DNA of 64,000 nucleotides, from assembly GCF_000377405.1 (NCBI RefSeq), contig NZ_KB905020.1:679180-743179 (forward strand), in the 5' to 3' direction. Every line of letters begins with the position of its first letter. Within the stretch, counting starts at the first letter, position 1. This DNA is from Thioalkalivibrio sp. ALE31. Its GTDB lineage: Bacteria; Pseudomonadota; Gammaproteobacteria; Ectothiorhodospirales; Ectothiorhodospiraceae. A program made the position numbers and the translations under genes. Shown here piece after piece: positions 1 to 7,678 of this stretch. The notes under the pieces were generated by a model that was given only the letters and a program-made list of their open reading frames with translations, was not told the DNA's origin and made no database searches.

Positions 1-394
1 TCGACACGGACGTAATGCCCAGGCGGCCCACCACGTCCAGGGCGCGCACGACCGACTGATGGCTGGCGTTGGCGTCGGCGCGGATCAGCACCGGGTCATC
101 CTCGCGACCCTCGCGCGCCTCGGACAGCACACGCTCCAGGGTCTCGGCGCGGCGATTGATCAGCTCCTGGCCATTGATGAAGTAGTTGCCGTTGGCATCC
201 ACCACGATATCGATCCAGGCGCGCTCCACCGCTTCGGCCTCGCGGTCGGCCGAGGGCAGGGTCAGCTCGATGTCCGCGTGCTGGTCAAAGGTCGTGGAGA
301 CCATGAAGAAGATCAGCAGCAGGAAGACGACGTCGATCAACGGCGTCAGGTTGACACCCGGTTCCTCCTGGCGGCGTGGCGCGCGGAAGTTCAC
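1..394 (-). CDS. exbD: ExbD/TolR-family biopolymer transport protein (3' end outside window)
   Basis: Partial gene reading leftward off the window edge; 131 codons are visible, so nearly all of a usual ~135-140 residue ExbD. The GTG start at 394 overlaps the TGA stop of exbB (GTGA), a sign of translational coupling. The product starts MNFRAPRRQEEPGVNLTPLIDVVF: a short cytoplasmic N-terminus, then the conserved LTPLIDVVF segment with the proton-accessible Asp at the head of the single membrane helix, then a periplasmic domain. With ExbB it should form an inner-membrane proton channel that energises outer-membrane or envelope work. No TonB is visible, so the partner is unknown. TolR is the alternative family name; the absence of tol genes nearby favours a generic ExbD. 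Confidence 0.88.
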   Translation of the reverse strand, partial: MNFRAPRRQEEPGVNLTPLIDVVFLLLIFFMVSTTFDQHADIELTLPSADREAEAVERAWIDIVVDANGNYFINGQELINRRAETLERVLSEAREGREDDPVLIRADANASHQSVVRALDVVGRLGITSVS

Positions 395-1029
395 GCCTGC
401 GCCCCGCCCTCGGCCGCGCCGGCCGCGCGCTCGCCGTGGATCACCTCGACCAGCTTGGTGGCCTCCTGCTCCATCTCCAGCACCAGCTCGTCGATATGCC
501 CGCGGAAGTAGCGATGGAAGGCCAGCGCCGGGATCGCCACGCCGATACCGGCGGCGGTGGTGATCAGGGCCTGGGAGATCCCCCCAGCCAGATCGCGCGG
601 GCTGCCCACGCCGATCTCGGTGATCACGGTGAACACCTCGATCATCCCGACCACGGTGCCGAGCAGGCCCAGCAGCGGAGTGATCATCGCGATGGTGCCC
701 AGCGTGTTCATGTAGCGCTCGAGCTCATGCGCAACGCGCCGGCCGGCCTCCTCGATGCTCTCCTGCGTGATCTGTCGGGCCCGGTCATGGGTCGCAAGCC
801 CCGCCGCCAGGATCGCGCCCAGGGGCGAGCCGGCCCGGAGGCGCTGGATATCGTCGAGCTTGAGCCCCTGGGTGCGCATCTGCTCCCACACCGAGGTCAG
901 CAGGCGCGGCGGGACCACGCGCGAGCGGCGCAGCGTCCACAGCCGCTCCAGCACGATGGCGACGGCCAGTACGGAACACAGCAGGATCGGCAGCATCAGC
1001 CAGCCGCCCGCCTGTACGATCTCCAGCAT
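391..1029 (-). CDS. exbB: MotA/TolQ/ExbB-family proton channel
   Basis: A 212-residue inner-membrane protein with an N-terminal helix (about residues 8-28) and two further helices near 110-135 and 150-172, the layout of ExbB/TolQ. The glycine-rich stretch around GTVVGMIEVF and the segment after LAGGISQALITTAAG match the conserved pore-forming region of the family. It couples proton flow to ExbD movement. It lies 35 bp downstream of rlmD in the same direction and overlaps exbD by 4 bp, so it probably shares the rlmD transcript. In related bacteria such exbBD pairs often precede lpxK/kdsB; that cannot be seen here. Confidence 0.9.
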   Translation of the reverse strand: MLEIVQAGGWLMLPILLCSVLAVAIVLERLWTLRRSRVVPPRLLTSVWEQMRTQGLKLDDIQRLRAGSPLGAILAAGLATHDRARQITQESIEEAGRRVAHELERYMNTLGTIAMITPLLGLLGTVVGMIEVFTVITEIGVGSPRDLAGGISQALITTAAGIGVAIPALAFHRYFRGHIDELVLEMEQEATKLVEVIHGERAAGAAEGGAQA

Positions 1030-1064
1030 TCGGTCTCTCCCTCTTGGCTCGTCGGGCCGGCGCG

Positions 1065-2405
1065 TCAGTCGCGCCGGAACACGGCCATGGATTCCACATG
1101 GGCGGTATGCGGGAACATGTCCATGATCCCGGCCCGCTCCAGGCGATAGCCATGATGATGCACCAGGCGCTCGGCGTCACGGGCGAGCGTGGCCGGGTTG
1201 CAGGACACATACACCATGCGCTCGATCCGCTGCGGCGCCAGGGCCTCGATTACCGCAGCCGCGCCGGTACGCGGCGGGTCCAGCAGTACGCGTTCAAAGC
1301 GTTCGGCCAGCCATGCGGCGTTCTTCAGGGCCTCGACGTCATCCAGATCGGCGCGTTCGTAGCGGGTGTTGGCGATGCCCTGGTCGCGGGCATTGGCGCG
1401 CGCCCGTGCCAGCATCGCGTCGTCCACCTCGACGCCAACTACTTCGCCGACCACCTCGCCGTTCGTCACGCTGCGCGCCAGCGGCAGGGTGAAGTTGCCC
1501 AGCCCGCAGAACAGATCCAGCACCCGCTGGCCCGGCTGCAGGTCCAGCGCGGCCAGCGCCTGCGGGACCATCTTGCGGTTGATGCCGGCATGCACCTGGA
1601 TGAAGTCCGTGGGCATGAACGGGACCGACACGCCGTAGTCCGGGTGGCGATAGACCAGTGGCTCGATCGGCCCGGCCAGCGGTTCCACCGTCTCCGGGCC
1701 GCCGGGCTGCAGATACACCTGAATGCCCTCGCCCTCCGCCCAGGCGGACAGGCGCGCGCTGTCCGCCTCCGACAGCAGATCGAGGTTGCGGAAGATCAGC
1801 GCCACGCGCTCGTCGTCATCCACCGCCACCTCGATCTGCGGCAGGCGGTCGCGCGCCTCGAGGCCACCGATCAGCTCGCGCAGGGCCAGGATGCGCTGCC
1901 CCACGGCCGGGTGCAGCACCTCGCAATGGGTCATCTCGGCCAGATACGGGCTGCCGCGCTCGCGAAAGCCAACCAGCACCCCGCCCTTCTTCGGCACGTA
2001 CTTCGCCCCCAGCCGCGCGGTGCGGCGGTAGCCGAGGGTGGTGTCGGTCAGCGGCTCGAAACGGGCCTCGGGGGTCACGTGGCCGATGCGCTCCAGGGCA
2101 TCGAACAGGGCCTGCTCCTTGATCGCACGCTGGGTCTCGATCGATGCATGCTGCAGCTTGCAGCCGCCGCACAGGCCGAAAAACTCGCAGGGCGGTTCGA
2201 CCCGACCCGGGGCCGGATCCAGCACCTCGACCACCTCGGCGGAATCGAAACGGCGCTTGCGCCCGGTCTGCCGGGCCATCACGCGCTCGCCCTTCAGCGC
2301 CCCGTGGATGAAGCAGGCCTTGCCCTCGCGGCGGATCACGCCCTGGCCATCCAGCGTGACCTCCTCGATGGTGGCCTCGAAGGGGGTCTTGTCAATGCGT
2401 GCCAT
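1065..2405 (-). CDS. rlmD: 23S rRNA (uracil-1939-C5)-methyltransferase RlmD
   Basis: A 446-residue SAM-dependent RNA m5U methyltransferase of the TrmA/RlmD family. It has an N-terminal TRAM RNA-binding domain (residues ~8-65), then the 4Fe-4S ligands Cys73, Cys79, Cys82 (PPCEFFGLCGGCKLQH) and Cys161 (MTHCEVLH). The SAM motif DLFCGLGNFTLPLA and the catalytic cysteine motif SCNPATLARD follow near the C-terminus. The iron-sulfur ligands separate RlmD from TrmA. The start was chosen at MARIDKTPF because the TRAM domain begins there and the ATG overlaps the upstream TGA by one base (TGATG). It is third in the cysM-exonuclease-rlmD run. In other gammaproteobacteria rlmD is also near cysM (with relA), which supports the call. 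Confidence 0.95.
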   Translation of the reverse strand: MARIDKTPFEATIEEVTLDGQGVIRREGKACFIHGALKGERVMARQTGRKRRFDSAEVVEVLDPAPGRVEPPCEFFGLCGGCKLQHASIETQRAIKEQALFDALERIGHVTPEARFEPLTDTTLGYRRTARLGAKYVPKKGGVLVGFRERGSPYLAEMTHCEVLHPAVGQRILALRELIGGLEARDRLPQIEVAVDDDERVALIFRNLDLLSEADSARLSAWAEGEGIQVYLQPGGPETVEPLAGPIEPLVYRHPDYGVSVPFMPTDFIQVHAGINRKMVPQALAALDLQPGQRVLDLFCGLGNFTLPLARSVTNGEVVGEVVGVEVDDAMLARARANARDQGIANTRYERADLDDVEALKNAAWLAERFERVLLDPPRTGAAAVIEALAPQRIERMVYVSCNPATLARDAERLVHHHGYRLERAGIMDMFPHTAHVESMAVFRRD

Positions 2406-3211
2406 CAGTCCGCGCGTCCGGCCGGCTGCCAGGCGTCGAGGAATTCGCAGTGGTGTGCGGCACCGCTGGCCTCCAAATACTCGGCCAGCTGCTGCTGCCG
2501 GCTGGCCAGGGCCGCGTCGGTCAGATTGCCGCGCATGTACTCGAAGCGCAGCCAGACCAGATAGGTGTTCAGCACGTCGTGCTCCACGTAGTCGTGGATC
2601 TCGCGGGCGCGGCCGTCGCGCCAGGCCGGCCAGACCTTGGAGCCGTCCATGCCCAGCTTGCCGGGGAAGCCGAGCAGGCTCGCCATCATGTCGAGGCTCG
2701 CGACCGCACGGCCCTGGAACCCGGCCAGCACGTCCATCAGGTCCACATGGCGCCAGTGGAAACGCGACAGGTAGTTGTTGTAGCGAAACTCGCGGTCGTC
2801 GTCGCCCTGCTCCCAGTAGCGCGGGGCCTGCACGCCATTGACCAGCGCGCGGTAGTGCAGCACCGGCAGGTCGAAGCCGCCGCCGTTCCAGCTGACCAGC
2901 TGCGGCGTGCGCTTGTCGATTACATCGAAGAACTGGCGCAGCAGCTCGGCCTCGGTCGGCGCCTGGCCATCCTCGCCCTCGCGCCCGAAGGCGGAGAGCT
3001 TCAGCGCGTCGCCGCCCTGGTAGAGCACGCCGATGGAGACGATGCGGTGCAGCGGGTGCTTCAGGAACTCCGTGCCGGCCTGCGCGCGGCGCAGGGCGAA
3101 CAGCGCCTCCGCCACCTCGTGATCGTCGAGGCCGTCGAAGTCGTGCAGGCGCCGGGCGCCGTCGATGTCGGGGACGGTCTCGAGATCGAAGATCAGGACC
3201 GGGGCACTCAT
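2405..3211 (-). CDS. Predicted 3'-5' exonuclease, PolB-exonuclease-like (PF10108)
   Basis: A 268-residue DnaQ-fold protein. The first exonuclease motif is LIFDLETVPD (residues ~6-15) with the metal-binding Asp and Glu. The second is LVSWNGGGFDLPVL (~residues 107-120), and a later YVEHDVLNTYLVW carries the C-terminal acidic residue of motif III. This matches the stand-alone PolB-like exonuclease family. It overlaps cysM upstream by ATGA and touches rlmD downstream, so the three are coupled. Substrate and role are not established for the family; a nucleic acid 3'-end trimming role is inferred. Confidence 0.88.
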   Translation of the reverse strand: MSAPVLIFDLETVPDIDGARRLHDFDGLDDHEVAEALFALRRAQAGTEFLKHPLHRIVSIGVLYQGGDALKLSAFGREGEDGQAPTEAELLRQFFDVIDKRTPQLVSWNGGGFDLPVLHYRALVNGVQAPRYWEQGDDDREFRYNNYLSRFHWRHVDLMDVLAGFQGRAVASLDMMASLLGFPGKLGMDGSKVWPAWRDGRAREIHDYVEHDVLNTYLVWLRFEYMRGNLTDAALASRQQQLAEYLEASGAAHHCEFLDAWQPAGRAD

Positions 3212-4119
3212 GACGGGAACACGCCGGTGGAGATGTAGCGGTCGCCGCGGTCACAGATGATCGCGACGAAGGTCCCGCCCTCGGTCGCGGCCGCAAGCTT
3301 CAGGGCTGCGGCCACGGAACCCCCGGACGAGACCCCGGCGAAGATACCCTCCTCGGCGGCCAGCCGGCGCATGGTGTCCTCGGCCTCCTCCTGGGTCACG
3401 TCCACGGTCTGGTCCACCCGCGAGGCCTCGAAGATGGTGGGCAGGTACGCCTCCGGCCAGCGCCGGATACCGGGGATGGACGATCCCTCGGTGGGCTGCA
3501 CGCCGACGATCTGCACCTCCGGGTCGCGCTCCTTCAGATAGCGCGACACGCCCATGATGGTGCCGGTGGTCCCCATCGCCGAGACGAAGTGGGTCACCGT
3601 ACCCTCGGTGTCGCGCCAGATCTCCGGGCCGGTGCCGATGTAGTGGGCCTCGGGGTTGTCCGGGTTGCCGAACTGGTTCAGCACCCGGCCCTTGCCCTCG
3701 GCCTCCATGTGGTCGGCCAGGTCGCGCGCGCCCTCCATACTCTCCTCGCGCGAGACCAGCACCAGTTCGGCGCCAAAGGCCTTCATCGAGGCGCGGCGCT
3801 CGGCGGACATGTTGTCCGGCATCACCAGGATCATGCGATAGCCCTTCATCGCCGCGACCATCGCCAGCGCGATGCCGGTATTGCCGCTGGTCGCCTCGAT
3901 CAGGGTATCGCCGGGCTGGATGTCGCCGCGGCGCTCGGCCGCCTGGATCATGTTCAGCGCGGGCCGGTCCTTGACCGAACCGGCGGGATTGTTGCCCTCG
4001 AGCTTCACCAGCACGGTGGACGGCAGGTCGGCCGCCATGCGCTGCAGGCGCACCAGCGGCGTGTTGCCGACAAAGTGCTCGAGGGTCGGGAAGGATTCAG
4101 GGTGCAGGCGTTTCTTCAT
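3208..4119 (-). CDS. cysM: Cysteine synthase B (O-acetylserine sulfhydrylase)
   Basis: A 303-residue PLP enzyme making cysteine from O-acetylserine and sulfide (or thiosulfate, for CysM). The PLP lysine is Lys50 in NPAGSVKDRPA, and the phosphate/substrate loop is SGNTG (78-82). A GTTGTIMG segment binds the cofactor phosphate, and the C-terminal SSGG loop is present. The start MKKRLHPESF at 4119 was chosen over longer frames, since the upstream region is non-conserved repeat DNA. NPAGSVKDRPA and the ~300-residue length fit CysM rather than CysK. Its stop overlaps the exonuclease start (ATGA). In a sulfur oxidiser it would link reduced sulfur to cysteine. Confidence 0.94.
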   Translation of the reverse strand: MKKRLHPESFPTLEHFVGNTPLVRLQRMAADLPSTVLVKLEGNNPAGSVKDRPALNMIQAAERRGDIQPGDTLIEATSGNTGIALAMVAAMKGYRMILVMPDNMSAERRASMKAFGAELVLVSREESMEGARDLADHMEAEGKGRVLNQFGNPDNPEAHYIGTGPEIWRDTEGTVTHFVSAMGTTGTIMGVSRYLKERDPEVQIVGVQPTEGSSIPGIRRWPEAYLPTIFEASRVDQTVDVTQEEAEDTMRRLAAEEGIFAGVSSGGSVAAALKLAAATEGGTFVAIICDRGDRYISTGVFPS

Positions 4120-4191
4120 GCGCGCAGAGTATAACGACCGGGCCCCGTCCCTGCCCACGCTCGCGACGATCCGGCGTCGGGGCTTCCCATG

Positions 4192-4260
4192 GAGATTGCT
4201 TCGTCGCGTTGTTCCTCGCAATGACGCGAAGGGGGCACCGTCATCGCGAGGCGCGCAGCG
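4192..4260. repeat. Intergenic palindromic repeat (GCAATGACG / CGTCATCGCGAGG type)
   Basis: The gap between the divergent cysM and marC genes contains CCTCGCAATGACG facing CGTCATCGCGAGG, an inverted pair with about 10 bases between the arms. The same words occur in inverted arrangement at 59138-59250, so this is a dispersed intergenic family. No coding potential; any promoters for cysM or marC must lie beside it. Confidence 0.6.
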
Positions 4261-4338
4261 TCGTGGCGAGCGGTATGACCCGACCACCTGCGCGAGCCTG
4301 CCTCGCAACCTTGCGGGTTCCGGCCTAAGCTCGAACAC

Positions 4339-5046
4339 ATGCTTGTGTTACTCGAATACCTGGTCGTTACCTTCCTGGCGGTGTTCGTGATCGTGAACCC
4401 GCTGACCACGGCGTTCATCTTCACGGCGATGCTGCCGCGCGCATCGGAGGAGAAGCGCCGGGCGATCGCGCTGCGCTCGGTCAAGGTGGCCACCTCCCTG
4501 CTGTTCGCCTTCGCCCTGCTGGGCGGGGTGATCTTCCAGCTGTTCGGGATCACCCTGGCGGCGTTTCGTATCGCTGGCGGGATCATCCTGTTCGGTATCG
4601 CGATCGGCATGATCCGGCAGAAGGGGGCGACCGAGAAGGAGACCGCCGAAGAGGTGAAGGCCGACAAGGGGCACGTGACCGAGGACATCTCGGTGATCCC
4701 GCTGGCGATCCCGTTCATGAGCGGCCCAGGCGCGATCGCCACGGTGATGATCCTGACCAGCGAGGCCCCGACGGTCTACCACACGGGGCTCGTGTTCCTC
4801 GGCGTGCTGGCCTGCATGGTCGCCTGCTACTACGCGATGGTCTACTCGCGTTATATCGTCCAGTACCTGGGCGATACCGGGAAGGACATCCTGACCAAGG
4901 TCTTCGGCCTGATCCTCGCGGTGCTGGCCGTGCAGTTCGTGATCAACGGCATCAGCGACGCCGCGATCGGCTTCATGCTGGATACGCAGATGCTGGACGA
5001 GACCGAGATCGAGGACCCGCGCATCCCGCCGCGCGACCACGACTGA
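4339..5046 (+). CDS. MarC/UPF0056-family inner-membrane protein
   Basis: A 235-residue protein with six predicted membrane helices (for example residues 5-30, 48-70, 73-92, 120-140, 147-168 and 185-208). The conserved early motif FVIVNPLTTAFIF and the IPLAIPFMSGPGAI block are typical of MarC/NAAT membrane proteins. The name marC comes from an old link to multiple antibiotic resistance that was later withdrawn; the substrate is unknown. The acidic tail (ETEIEDPRIPPRDHD) is probably cytoplasmic. It is a single gene, convergent with the downstream phosphatase (13 bp between stops). Confidence 0.88.
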   Translation: MLVLLEYLVVTFLAVFVIVNPLTTAFIFTAMLPRASEEKRRAIALRSVKVATSLLFAFALLGGVIFQLFGITLAAFRIAGGIILFGIAIGMIRQKGATEKETAEEVKADKGHVTEDISVIPLAIPFMSGPGAIATVMILTSEAPTVYHTGLVFLGVLACMVACYYAMVYSRYIVQYLGDTGKDILTKVFGLILAVLAVQFVINGISDAAIGFMLDTQMLDETEIEDPRIPPRDHD

Positions 5047-5059
5047 CCTGCCTCCCCCG

Positions 5060-5830
5060 CTACGACTGGGCGCTGGCGAGCCAGGCCCGCAGCGTGGCCA
5101 CGTCCACCGCCGGGCCCGACAGCGCAGGACCGGCCAGAACCCTCGCCGGTGCGTCCGGCTCGCCGAACCCGTCCAGCACCGCCAGCGCGCCATCGAAGTC
5201 CTGTTCCCGGGTGTAGTCGTTGGTGGTGACCACCACCTCCAGCCCGGCGGCGCGCGCGGACCGGACGCCGTTGTCGGAATCCTCCAGGGCCAGACAGGCG
5301 CTGGCGGGCAGGTTCATCGCCTCCAGCGCATGGGTGAAGATATCCGGCGCGGGTTTCTTGGCCGGCACCACGTCCCCGGCGGAGATCACCTCGAAGCGGT
5401 ACGGCCCCGCGCTCCCCAGCGTGGCCTCCAGCAACGCGGTCACGTTCTCGGGGGTGGTGGTGGTCGCAATGGCCAGACGCAATCCTTCGGCCTCCGCCTC
5501 GTCCAGCAGGCGGCGAACGCCCGGGCGCAACGGGATCGCGCCGGACTCCAGCATGGCCACGTAGTGACGCGTCTTGGCCGCATGCAGCTCGCGGATGCGG
5601 GCATCGATCCCCGGCTCTTCGAGGGCCTCGGGATGATCTTCCGACAGGTACTGACGAATGCGTTCCTTGCCGCCGGTGACCCGCAGCAGTTCGCCGTAGC
5701 GCGCCACACTCCAGTCCCAGTCCAGGCCCGCGTCCGCGAACGCCTTGTTGAACGCCACCCGATGCCCGTCCCGCTCGGTGTCCGCCAGCGTGCCGTCGAC
5801 GTCAAAGATCAGTGCCTGCAATTCCGCCAT
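5060..5830 (-). CDS. HAD-superfamily phosphatase, CbbY/Gph-like
   Basis: A 256-residue haloacid-dehalogenase hydrolase. Motif I is LIFDVDGTLADTERDGHR (residues ~6-23) with the nucleophile Asp and acid/base Asp. Motif II is IATTTTPEN, motif III the Lys in VVPAKKPAPDIF, and motif IV LALEDSDNGVRSA. The TERDGHR word and an all-helical cap are typical of the CbbY branch, which hydrolyses sugar phosphates such as xylulose-1,5-bisphosphate (a Rubisco inhibitor) in autotrophs. A phosphoglycolate phosphatase is the main alternative. The start at 5830 begins right at the HAD fold. It is monocistronic; the link to carbon fixation is inferred from the family and from the carbon genes elsewhere in the window. 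Confidence 0.85.
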   Translation of the reverse strand: MAELQALIFDVDGTLADTERDGHRVAFNKAFADAGLDWDWSVARYGELLRVTGGKERIRQYLSEDHPEALEEPGIDARIRELHAAKTRHYVAMLESGAIPLRPGVRRLLDEAEAEGLRLAIATTTTPENVTALLEATLGSAGPYRFEVISAGDVVPAKKPAPDIFTHALEAMNLPASACLALEDSDNGVRSARAAGLEVVVTTNDYTREQDFDGALAVLDGFGEPDAPARVLAGPALSGPAVDVATLRAWLASAQS

Positions 5831-5998
5831 CGTGATTCCCGGTCCCTTCCCGTATCTCGCTGAAAACAGTGCCCCGCCGCTCGCAGCCCATGCAGGTCCG
5901 GAGGCGACCGGGCGCAAACCGTCATGGCACGGGACTTGCCCGCCCCGTCCGACTCTGGTACTAAGTGCGCCTCATTTTTCCAGCCGGAGAAAGCCCGC

Positions 5999-6451
5999 AT
6001 GGCTGCAGACGAAAAGACCGACAAGCCCTCCACCCAGCACATGGTCGCCGGGGGCATTGCGCCCTACGAGCCGAAGCCGGACGAAGAGTACATGAATCCG
6101 GATCAGCTGGACCATTTCCGCAGCCTGCTGCGGGCATGGCGCCAGGAACTGGCGGAGGAAGTCGATCGCACCGTGGGGCACATGCGCCAGGACGCGGCCA
6201 ACTTCGCCGATCCGGCCGACCGCGCCACCCAGGAAGAAGAGTTCGGCCTGGAACTGCGGGCCCGCGACCGCGAGCGCAAGCTGTCGAAGAAGATCGACGA
6301 GGCCCTGCGCAAGATCGAGACCCACGACTACGGCTACTGCGAGACCTGCGGCGTGGAGATCGGCATTCGTCGCCTGGAGGCCCGCCCGACGGCCACCATG
6401 TGCATCGACTGCAAGCAGCTCGACGAGATCAAGGAAAAGCAGCGCGCCTGA
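5999..6451 (+). CDS. dksA: RNA polymerase-binding transcription factor DksA
   Basis: A 150-residue DksA. It has an N-terminal region, then a coiled coil (~35-108) whose tip carries DPADRA (71-76), the D-x-x-D-x-A motif that acts in the RNA polymerase secondary channel. A four-cysteine zinc finger follows (Cys114, Cys117, Cys135, Cys138). The start at MAADEKTDKP is preceded by GGAGA about 8 bases upstream; a longer in-frame extension exists but lacks such a site. With ppGpp it tunes rRNA and amino-acid promoter activity. It sits just upstream of gluQRS, the usual gammaproteobacterial arrangement. Confidence 0.96.
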   Translation: MAADEKTDKPSTQHMVAGGIAPYEPKPDEEYMNPDQLDHFRSLLRAWRQELAEEVDRTVGHMRQDAANFADPADRATQEEEFGLELRARDRERKLSKKIDEALRKIETHDYGYCETCGVEIGIRRLEARPTATMCIDCKQLDEIKEKQRA

Positions 6452-6464
6452 TCCCGGCCGGGCC

Positions 6465-7412
6465 GTGACCCCCACGCCCGAACCGCAGTCCCCGGTCGAC
6501 GGCTACGTCGGCCGGTTTGCCCCGACCCCTTCCGGCCCGCTGCACGCGGGCTCCCTGCTGGCCGCCGTCATCTCCTGGCTGGACGCCCGGAGTGCCGATG
6601 GCGAGTGGCACCTGCGTATCGACGACATCGACGCCCCCCGGGTTCGCCCGGGGGCGGCCGATGCCATTCTGCGCACCCTCGAGGCCTTCGACCTCGGCTG
6701 GGACGGACCGATTGTCTGGCAAGGCCAGCGCGGCCCCGCCTACCAGCGGGCCCTGGATACCCTGATGGACACCGACCGGGCCTTTCCCTGCGGGTGCACC
6801 CGCAAGGACCTGGCTACCCACGGCCGCCCTGGCTGGGAAGGCCCCGTCTATCCGGGCACCTGCCGCCACGGCCTGCCGCCCGGACGCGAGCCCCGCGCCC
6901 TGCGCGCCCGCGCAACGACCCGCTACTGGGCCATCGAGGACCGTTTTCTCGGTGCGGTCGCCTTCGATCTGGAGGCCCTGGGGAGTGACTTCGTCATCCG
7001 CCGCGCGGACGGCATCGTGGCCTACCAGCTCGCCACCGTGGTCGATGACCTCGACCTGGGCGTCACGCATGTAGTCCGCGGGATCGACCTGCTGGGCTCT
7101 ACACCGCGCCAGATGCAGCTTTACCGGGCGCTGGGACACCCCCCGCCGGCCTATGCCCACCATCCGGTGCTGGTCGCGCCCGGCGGCGACAAACTCGCCA
7201 AGGCCACGGGTGCCACGGGGGTTCGAGCGGATGCGGCGCGGCGCCACCTCGCCGACACCCTGAGGCGGATCGGACTGGCGCCTTCCGACCAGCAGGCCCC
7301 GGACGCACCCGGTGCCCAGCTGGCCGAGGCCCTGGAACAGCTACAGCGCCGGCCGCTCGCCGCATACCTGCCGCTGCGCGCCACGCTGCCCGGAGCGACC
7401 GCCGCGGTGTAG
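6465..7412 (+). CDS. gluQRS: Glutamyl-Q tRNA(Asp) synthetase
   Basis: A 315-residue paralogue of the GluRS catalytic domain lacking the anticodon-binding part. It glutamylates queuosine at position 34 of tRNA(Asp). Seen: GRFAPTPSGPLHAGS (class I HIGH-type motif, residues ~16-30) with HAGS as the HIGH equivalent; zinc-ligand cysteines in FPCGCTRKDL and YPGTCRHG; and the KMSKS-equivalent DKLAKATG. The GTG start at 6465 lies 13 bp after dksA, so the two are likely co-transcribed. Ala in KLAKATG is a mild departure from the commoner KLSK. Confidence 0.94.
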   Translation: MTPTPEPQSPVDGYVGRFAPTPSGPLHAGSLLAAVISWLDARSADGEWHLRIDDIDAPRVRPGAADAILRTLEAFDLGWDGPIVWQGQRGPAYQRALDTLMDTDRAFPCGCTRKDLATHGRPGWEGPVYPGTCRHGLPPGREPRALRARATTRYWAIEDRFLGAVAFDLEALGSDFVIRRADGIVAYQLATVVDDLDLGVTHVVRGIDLLGSTPRQMQLYRALGHPPPAYAHHPVLVAPGGDKLAKATGATGVRADAARRHLADTLRRIGLAPSDQQAPDAPGAQLAEALEQLQRRPLAAYLPLRATLPGATAAV

Positions 7413-7504
7413 ACTCGCCGCATGCTGTCCCGCCGCGCGCCAACCCGGAAGGCCCCGCAGGAACCCGTGCCCCGCAGCGGCCCGGCACGGGGGAACATCT
7501 GACC

Positions 7505-7678
7505 ATGGACGCCCCGCGCGCCATCCTGATCGCCCTCCTCGGGGCCCTGCTGTTCCTGAGCCCCCTGGTGATCTGGGTCGCCCATCTGAGCCCCGCCTGG
7601 TGGTGGCCGTTCGCCGCCTGGGCAGTCTTCATCCTGGCCATCGCGGCCCTGAGCCGGGGCGGTCGTCGTGACCCTTAG
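7505..7678 (+). CDS. Small membrane protein overlapping the CbrA-like kinase (CbrX-like)
   Basis: A 57-residue frame, MDAPRAILIALLGALLFLSP... ending LSRGGRRDP, with two hydrophobic helices (~6-26 and 31-49) and a short basic C-terminus. It ends 11 bp inside the kinase gene, whose GTG at 7668 lies within its last codons, so translation is probably coupled. Pseudomonas cbrA is likewise preceded by a tiny overlapping gene, cbrX, which controls cbrA translation; the match here is by position, size and hydrophobicity. GGGGGAAC about 8-14 bases before the ATG could bind the ribosome. Confidence 0.7.
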   Translation: MDAPRAILIALLGALLFLSPLVIWVAHLSPAWWWPFAAWAVFILAIAALSRGGRRDP

